Shown here one piece after another: positions 43,582-64,000 of a stretch of 64,000 bases of DNA. Made by a program: the position numbers and the translations under genes. Position 1 is the stretch's first letter. Every line of letters begins with the position of its first letter. This DNA is from Glandiceps talaboti (Eukaryota; Hemichordata; Enteropneusta; Spengelidae), in contig NC_135562.1 in assembly GCF_964340395.1 (NCBI RefSeq), forward strand, positions 3,057,634 to 3,121,633, read 5' to 3'. The notes beneath the pieces were generated by a model that saw only the letters and a list, made by a program, of their open reading frames with translations, was not told the DNA's origin and made no database searches.

Positions 43582-43688
43582 ATATCGTTGGAGATTGGCA
43601 GAATCATTTTACAGTCGCTGAAAACAATGAATTCGAAAAACTGTATGAAAGAAAGACGAAAGAGTCTGGCTTGACATTTGAATGGTGA
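43582..43688 (+). pseudogene. Orphan terminal exon of the sulfotransferase (partial duplicate)
   Basis: 107 nt with acceptor CTTATTACAG, frame [19 protein letters not shown] to SGLTFEW and a TGA stop, nearly identical to 39050-39156. Spliced after exon 6 at 38741 it would restore the frame. The first exon base is A instead of G, so RKGIVGDW becomes RKDIVGDW. It lies 4.4 kb past the normal last exon, with GST copy 1 on the opposite strand in between. It is either a dead fragment or an alternative 3' exon. Confidence 0.85.
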
Positions 43689-44103
43689 CGTCACTTCTAA
43701 GCTGTGATATTGATGTTTGTCGTCTTGAATGAAATACAAGAAAATAATATTTTAGAATTTTGACAAGCACATCAGACAAGACAGTGGTAAAACATGAAAA
43801 GGAAGAGTTTCCATGTCTTCGTATCTTCGGGGGGGGGGACGTTTTCATATAATTTATTATTGAGGGTGAGGATGATGTTCAGCGGATCTTAGGTTTGATT
43901 ATGCAATGAGGGACTAGGTTGAACCTGTGAAGTTACGACATCTCCATTCTAAATATGGCGTCACAAACTGTAATAGATCGAGATGTACCCAAACATGGAT
44001 GAACCATACACTATACGGGTTAAAGTTGTAAAACAATGTTAACAGTCTATCAAAGTGATGAGAGAATTTGCATACTAAATCAATGGTGTGTATATATAAG
44101 TTA

Positions 44104-44268
44104 TTAAAACAGTGTGTCAGGTCTTTTCTTCATCCACTCAGCTATACGAGGTAATTCTTCGACTTTCGTCTTCAGAACGGACAGCTTTGGATAATCGTCT
44201 AACACATCGGGTTTCCATTTCACCATATTGTAACTTATTGCTGTATACGCAAGGTCTGCCAATGTGAC
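44104..44268 (-). CDS. GST copy 2 exon 4 (terminal)
   Basis: VTLADLAYTAISYNM through KKRPDTLF, then TAA. The intact orphan GST exon at 43299-43463 lies about 640 bp further downstream as a possible alternative. Confidence 0.92.
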   Translation of the reverse strand, partial: VTLADLAYTAISYNMVKWKPDVLDDYPKLSVLKTKVEELPRIAEWMKKRPDTLF

Positions 44269-44437
44269 CTGTGTATAAGAAGTGCAAACATTACAGAAGA
44301 GCTGTGTACATGTACATAGTTGTAGCTAACATGGACAATGCATACATACATACATACATACATACATACATACATACATACATACATACATACATACATA
44401 CATACATACATACATACATACACACACGCATGCATGC

Positions 44438-44496
<59 letters not shown>

Positions 44497-46449
44497 AATA
44501 CATGTACACGTAGAGTATATATATTCATGTACGTACACGCATACATGTACCTGCTTGCCTACCTACCTACCTACCTACCCCCCCCCCCCCACACACACAC
44601 ACATACACATACACACACGGACACACACGCGCGCGCGCGCGCGTCCATACTTACCGTATCTCCCACAAAGAATCCATCACCACCATTATTCTTTATTAAT
44701 AACTTTTCCAGTCCAGTCAGTAATTTGGGGAAATACTGACCATAAGCTTGGTCCATCAGTTCTTTTGTCTTTGACTTATCTTCTCTATAAATTGGTTGTA
44801 GTTTAGCATACACGTCTTCCATCACATCTGTGATCATATCAATCCTAGCTTGGTCTAATATATCTGTTGCGTACAAACCTTCAATTAAAGGTAGATACAA
44901 TTACTTTCTGTCACTCATAGATGTAATCACAAACATAATAAAACAACCCTTTAACTATTATACTATAATAAATATATTAAAATAAACCATAATATTCTAG
45001 TGATCTATGAATGAGAAGTGAGGGATATCCAAAGTTTTTTGTATTTTTAATAAATAAGATAGAATTATTATATTGCGCTCCTTGGAAAAAAAAGTAATAC
45101 AACAAAGTCAAGTCAGTAACTCAATAAATGACATAAGAAAAGAGAAATGTGTAAACAGTTTAATTTGTGGAATTGATTTGTAAATAAAATGGATACACAT
45201 GTGTAATCCCTATGTCATGTCCAGTCTGTGTATGTCTGTCACTATATATTGAAATATCATATACAGCAATTAATAGGTGTATCATGAGAGTTCACTTGTG
45301 TAATTACTTTCGTTTACCCAGTTAGTTTTCAAATTACTTCCTTGACTACAACAACTTTGACACATTTTAAGTTACTATTTGCAATTTTTGTGTTACAAAC
45401 ATGGACACTGGCTAAATTCTTTCACGCTGTTTCTTCAAGTAGACAAATCTATATAACAAAGCTTTGTATTCATTGAATATTTAAAGATAAATGGTCACGT
45501 GGTGAGGCGGCGATCAATCCCGGAAGAACTACATGTACATCGAAAATAAACGGCAATAAAGAAATGAAACAGAGGTAAATGAAAAAAATCAAACTGTTTT
45601 CACATTCACCACATCAGATTTTAATCAGATTGCAAATAGTTATCCATCTTCACTATTTATTTTGTATTAAACAAGGAAACTGATCAAATCATTGTAAATG
45701 TCTTACCATGTTTCTGAGCCAAGTAACGAGCAATAGTTCTACTTTCTGATATCACAGTTCCGTCTACTTCAAGAATGGGCAGGCGAAGAAATGGATATTC
45801 TGGAATTTAAAACACCCGACGTATATAAATAATTTAATATATAGTAACTTACATGTATAATTATTTGGTATATGTACGAAGTCGTTCACTTAAATGCACT
45901 ATAAAAATCACACATCAAATCTATGTAAATCAGTATAAAATTGCCCAGCACGTACTTAGACATACAAATGATCGAGAGAGGGTCAAAGGTCAAATTCTGG
46001 TGACACAGACACAATGACCTGGGTTTTTACCCATCAATCACCAGTATCTGCATTGTCAACAGCATAGGTGTACGCATTTATGTAAATTTTAACATTTCAC
46101 CCCATGTTATCGTCGGGATAACATGCATCGATCTAATGGTTTGGCTGTAAATTTCCAGGGTCCAAGTTCAACATGCTTCACCTATCTCCAATAAGTTTTT
46201 GAAAAGCCACTTCTTTCGCGCCCACCCTCCCCGTATATAGCTGTCTATGGGTGTTTAACGCCCATCCCGGGCCATCCGAGGGTCTAACAGAATAATATAC
46301 TTACTGTCATAGTTCTTAATAGAAGGCCAATCGGATCGTACTATCCGAATATCTTTATACTCCACACCAGCAGCTGCTAATACAAACCTGGAAATCTCAG
46401 CCCTGGCACGGATATTGAAATAAGTTAGGATGTACTTGGGGCTTGACAT
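44104..46449 (-). CDS. Sigma-class glutathione S-transferase copy 2, 4 exons, 208 aa
   Basis: Same gene structure and predicted role as copy 1. Exons: 46305-46449, 45707-45799, 44655-44878 and 44104-44268. It differs from copy 1 at scattered sites, for example MSSPKYILTYFNIRARAEI in exon 1, TDVMEDVYA and GQYFPKLL in exon 3, and the C-terminus RPDTLF. The catalytic Tyr10 and the ESRTIARYLAQ segment are kept. The start ATG at 46449 follows the same logic as in copy 1. A TATAAAG at 46669-46675 sits in the same relative place as in copy 1. Introns and flanks are also colinear with copy 1, including the microsatellite beside exon 3, which shows a genomic tandem duplication rather than retroposition. 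Confidence 0.92.
44340..44642. repeat. Compound microsatellite in GST copy 2 intron 3
   Basis: Homologous to 40182-40514 but with different copy numbers, fewer CATA and more CAGA units, and an added (CG)n end. Shows length change since the duplication. Confidence 0.97.
44655..44878 (-). CDS. GST copy 2 exon 3
   Basis: LYATDILDQARIDMITDVME through NNGGDGFFVGDT. Acceptor ATTGAAG, donor GTAAGT. Confidence 0.92.
45707..45799 (-). CDS. GST copy 2 exon 2
   Basis: YPFLRLPILEVDGTVISESR then TIARYLAQKH. Acceptor ATTCCAG, donor GTAAGA. Confidence 0.92.
46305..46449 (-). CDS. GST copy 2 exon 1
   Basis: MSSPKYILTYFNIRARAEIS through SDWPSIKNYD. Donor GTAAGT. Confidence 0.92.
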
Positions 46450-46668
46450 ATTAGACGGTAGATTAGGTACGTACTGCAAAATTGATGAATTGTGTAACTT
46501 AGCTGATCAGAGGTATACAGTGACGTGGCCTCCCAGGGTTGACACCACTCTATAACCGTTGCCTTGCATGCGTTGAACTGGGTCAGTTCATGCCCTAATA
46601 ACCTAAGCGTGTTTGAAAACATAAGGGCATGAGTACAAAGGTCTGTTCAGTCTGTCACAGTATAGTAA

Positions 46669-46675
46669 CTTTATA
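46669..46675 (-). promoter_or_regulatory. Putative TATA box of GST copy 2
   Basis: TATAAAG on the minus strand, 220 bp upstream of the ATG, at the position homologous to 42595-42601. Confidence 0.35.
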
Positions 46676-47259
46676 CAAACAAACAGGTGTCACTACTAGT
46701 AAACCTAAGGAACAGAATCAACACCAAAGGTGTGACAAAGCTCTTCACCATATGTCAAAATATACTAATATATAAGATATCGTAGACCGGTGCATGTACT
46801 AATTGTAAACACTCCATCTTGAAAAACATAAGAATTTGAAGTTCGCTGACAGAAAATTCATCCACCGTAACAGAACAGTTATCTAATATATACATTTAAG
46901 GTATTGTGATACATTGAGTCTCTCTTCCTCGTGGTATATAATACAAATATTTGGAATTGTAAGCTAGGGAGACACCGATATCGCATATTCAAAGTGCAGA
47001 ATTTCGTTCATAATATCAACAAAACAACAACACAATCCATGATTCACAGCGGCATGGTTTTCCAAACATTGTTATAAAGAGTTCCATCATCTGAGCCTGA
47101 CACAAGAAAAGAATCTGCCACATAAATATATTACCAATTTCAATATACAGGTACTACTTTAACGAAGCCCCCTGCGTTTTTAGGTTGATCGAATTCGTCG
47201 TTACCTAACAAACGTTACCTAATGGTAGCCGAAAGAATCCTCGAGTTAACAAATACAGG

Positions 47260-47426
47260 GGTAAGAATTTGAAGTCAGTGATAATTCCCGATTGCCAGTA
47301 TGAAATCCCAATGTCATGGAATCGTGTATGTACATACCAAGATGTGTTATCGTCTCTTCTTCCCTCCCACTTTGTCACACTCTTTCCCCTCCAATTCCCA
47401 ATCTTTCACGCTCATAAACACACTGA

Positions 47427-47464
<38 letters not shown>

Positions 47465-47600
47465 ATCTCTCTCAACAAAGAACAGTTCTTCACTTCTATT
47501 TCTTTCTGTTAACTGCCGTTTATTTGGTCTAGCACATTCACTCTGATACAGTTTTCTCTCTCATTGAAATAACATACAGAAATATTGATGCGAGGCTTTG
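47260..47600. repeat. Duplicated intergenic segment with (TCTG)n, copy 2
   Basis: Partner of 42840-43200, lying between GST copy 2 and the last exon of GST copy 3. Confidence 0.9.
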
Positions 47601-47683
47601 TGCATCATACTTTGCATATATTTCAAAGTAGATTGTAGATTCCTGTGAATGTTATCCCATAATATTATAAGGAAACCTTTGAA

Positions 47684-51410
<3,727 letters not shown>

Positions 51411-51530
51411 TCTCAACTGTGTCTCAGATATAACCTGTGATTCAGCGGTGACAGCAAGGAATGCACTGATACGGGGATGCACTGTAGCTGTAGGAGAGGT
51501 CTGCACTGTGCTGTATTTTGACACGAGGGG

Positions 51531-51540
51531 CTTTTTTATA
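51531..51540 (-). promoter_or_regulatory. Putative TATA box of GST copy 3
   Basis: Reads TATAAAAAAG on the minus strand, 121 bp upstream of the ATG at 51410. This fits a transcription start near 51,505 with a short 5' leader. Consensus match only. Confidence 0.5.
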
Positions 51541-51599
51541 TGAACTGTTACGTGATGTACGCGGTCAAAGGTCACAGTAAACACTGTCGAAAGTCACAG

Positions 51600-52612
51600 C
51601 ACCCTAGTTGCCTTTCCAGTTTTATTTAGTCGGTAGTGCTTGTCAGTGCACGTGTCGATTTGTGATTTTTCTCTTCTTGAAACTATTGCTGCATGATTTG
51701 GGTTATAAGTACATGTACGTATTATTAAAATTTTTCAATTCTTTCCTCTTATGCTACGTATAGTACCAATAATAGTCTAAATGATAGATCTACACTGGTG
51801 ACAAAAAAAAAAAAAAAATGTAAATTTTCAACACATAGGTCTTGCAACATACACATACTAGCCACACATTATACATATCAAGCTAGATACATATCACATG
51901 CCACCAAAAATAAACATTTACAAATCTTATCTTCTCGTGAGTATCTAATGAATAAACTAAAGATTAACCATATTAGGCTGAGGTCAGAATTTACGACGGG
52001 GGGGGGGGGGGAGAACGAACATATTTTGGTCAACATTTTTTTCGCTGCCCGCTCTTCGCGCTATCAAAAATATCATGCTTCCCTCGAAACGAATCCAAGA
52101 ATTTTCGTAGCCCCCCCCCCCACATATTTCAGTATGTGTAATTATACAATACCCCCTCCCCCCCCCCTCACACACACACACTTCCCGCATTCTGGAGATG
52201 TAAAGTCACATGATCGTACACTACATCATAAAATACATGTAACACTGAGTGGCAATCAACTTCAGCGTCCATGCTACACTACGATGGGGGATTTCTTTAC
52301 AAGTAGATGTGGGCTTTGCAAATTAAAAAAAAAATGTTTCGCATTGGGCTGAAACCTGTACTGGGAAATACTTAGCCAGCAGGGTTTTCATCTTTCAATA
52401 TTGATTTTTGGGCAGAAACGACAGCATTCCCTTGAAACCTAGTACAGTGGGGAGGGTATGGGAGGGATGTCCCCTTCTCATGTTCAAACCCTTTTATTGA
52501 AAACAAGGACATGCAGGCGCAAGGCCATTTAGTGGCATAAAATTTCAAACCATACGCCATGGAATACTTAAAAATTGTCTTCAATACCCCAATTTTCTTT
52601 TCAATACATGAA

Positions 52613-52667
<55 letters not shown>

Positions 52668-53160
52668 AAAAAAAATGACGTGTTTCCGATGACATGGCCT
52701 CAGAGAATAGGGTAGGTAGGTCGAAATTTTATTTTAGTTTATCTTTGTAATTTGAAAAATATCGCTTCGATCAACCAAAACCAAACGAAATGTCGGTCAG
52801 AATACCCCGTCTGTGATAGCTTGATGAAATATGTACTGACATCACTGGGGAAAGAAAACAGACGTGCATGATGGTCATGATTGTTTTAAATATTTAAAAA
52901 AAATGTGGCTCGAACTAGGCTTTGGTCGTGTCACCAGAAACACGCAATTTATTTTAGTTTGCCTTTAATATACATTACAAAAGAGATATTGGATATCGAC
53001 TACCTCATGGTATGGTAGGTAAATTTGAAGTGAACAATTTTGCAAACGTAACGTACAAGGTAAACGACTGCTCCTGAGGTTTGAATGTTCAAAAATTTCG
53101 AATGAGAGGCCTAGAGAGAAGATTAATTCAAACAGACATATAACTGCATGTGTATATGTC
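51600..53160. other. Intergenic spacer between divergent GST copy 3 and FAM91A1
   Basis: Poly-A, poly-G and poly-C tracts and an AAAT microsatellite. An ORF at 51798-52352 is mostly low-complexity and has no recognised domain. Confidence 0.55.
52609..52667. repeat. Microsatellite (AAAT)n
   Basis: About 14 units in the GST copy 3 - FAM91A1 interval. Confidence 0.97.
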
Positions 53161-53460
53161 TGTCTGTCTGTCTCTCTCCCCCTCACACTTTAATATTTTC
53201 TAGCCTGTTGAATTGCGGAAACCCTTCCCTTTTTATATAACACCATAAGCTTGAATAATACAATATGGGTACAATATACCATGGATGTATTACATCCATG
53301 AATATACATAGTCGATATAAATGGCGTGGTATCATTTCATCATTAGCTAGCGAAAAAAAAAGCATTAATTCGGCATGTCATGATTACGTATTGGTTACAT
53401 AGGCTCAATATTATATTTCCTGTACGCAAAGTAAATATAATTGATTCTATACTAATATAA
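53160..53460. repeat. Dispersed repeat, copy 2, between GST copy 3 and FAM91A1
   Basis: Second copy of the 30190-30455 repeat, with an extra segment of about 47 bp containing the palindrome CATGGATGTATTACATCCATG split across its middle. Its TCTG tract is much shorter than in copy 1. Confidence 0.65.
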
Positions 53461-53795
53461 AGTGAAGAGTAATAATAAGTCGTGGTACTTGTGCCCGGGA
53501 TCTGTGCCACCTTGCACGCCGGACCGCAAACCCTGTAAATAAATACGACCTAATGAATACGCTGACGTCACTGCACATACATACATTCACAGTCTGTGAG
53601 TTCATCCACATTGTGGATCACAAATCTTTTGATAGATAAACAAAAATGAATTAAGACATGTTAAAATTGTATTATATTGTTTGTTTAACTTTGATGCATT
53701 TATTGCTTCCTGCAAATTATCACCCTGTAGCACATTAGTCCTTATCGCAACGAAAAAACTGTCTACATATTAAGAAATAGGTGCAGGTCATGAAT

Positions 53796-53824
53796 ATATC
53801 CAACATGGCGGAGTTGTGGGAGTG
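53796..53824 (+). promoter_or_regulatory. YY1-like element and short upstream ORF before FAM91A1
   Basis: The sequence CCAACATGGCGGAG matches the YY1 core common just downstream of TATA-less housekeeping start sites. Its ATG at 53804 opens a six-codon ORF (MAELWE, stop ending 53824), about 90 bp before the FAM91A1 start. If transcribed, this is a short uORF. Motif evidence only. Confidence 0.4.
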
Positions 53825-53915
53825 AGACGTTTCATCGCACGGAAATATTTCTGTATTTTTTCAAATCAAAGGCATTTTTGACATCATCGCTTATTTTGAC
53901 GACAGCAAAATCAAA

Positions 53916-64000
<10,085 letters not shown>

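Noticed and set aside
51411-51584. 58-residue N-terminal extension of GST copy 3
   Set aside because: It would place the start upstream of, or within, the TATA-box region and has no counterpart in the family or in copies 1 and 2.
51798-52352. 184-codon open frame, one of the longest outside the microsatellites
   Set aside because: Starts in a poly-A run, contains poly-G and poly-C tracts, and shows no domain, splice context or relation to its neighbours.

Overview
This is a gene-poor, AT-rich stretch of an animal nuclear genome. The genes are split into short exons with canonical GT/AG splice sites. The introns and intergenic DNA are loaded with microsatellites, minisatellites, small foldback/TIR elements and decayed LINE fragments. 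The gene set (TRPA1-type channel, cytosolic sulfotransferase, sigma-class GSTs, FAM91A1) and the repeat style suggest an invertebrate bilaterian, for example a lophotrochozoan or an invertebrate deuterostome. The sequence alone does not settle the phylum. There are no bacterial features, CRISPR arrays or rRNA genes.

Layout. (1) About 1-20,800, minus strand: the 5' part of a TRPA1-like channel gene. Thirteen common exons (1,017-11,066) encode about 16 ankyrin repeats. Two alternative upstream exons (18,133-18,390 and 20,607-20,794) both fit the first common exon in phase 0. The membrane part lies beyond base 1. (2) 20,800-34,800: intergenic, with a LINE fragment, large microsatellites, a small 36-bp coding-phase tandem repeat and a 37-bp minisatellite of about 36 copies. 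(3) 34,814-39,156, plus strand: a complete seven-exon cytosolic sulfotransferase gene of 338 aa. (4) 39,955-51,410, minus strand: three four-exon sigma-class GST genes. (5) 53,916-64,000, plus strand: the first exons of FAM91A1, a trans-Golgi vesicle-capture factor. The gene runs off the window end.

The clearest structural story is a tandem duplication of about 4.5 kb. It carried the last exon of the sulfotransferase gene, one whole GST gene and the last exon of the next GST gene. It left two intact but orphaned terminal exons back to back (43,299-43,463 minus and 43,582-43,688 plus) between GST copies 1 and 2. Either could be used as an alternative 3' exon. The sulfotransferase orphan would replace the first glycine of the RKGxxGDW signature with Asp.

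The sulfotransferase and GSTs are both conjugating enzymes, so the cluster may serve detoxification or signal-lipid metabolism. The TRPA1 and FAM91A1 genes look like unrelated neighbours. I did not find a clearly new multi-gene system. The best candidates for a second look are the exon-orphaning duplication, the TRPA1 alternative N-termini, a 30-nt in-frame microexon candidate in FAM91A1, and a nest of TTAA-bounded palindromic elements.
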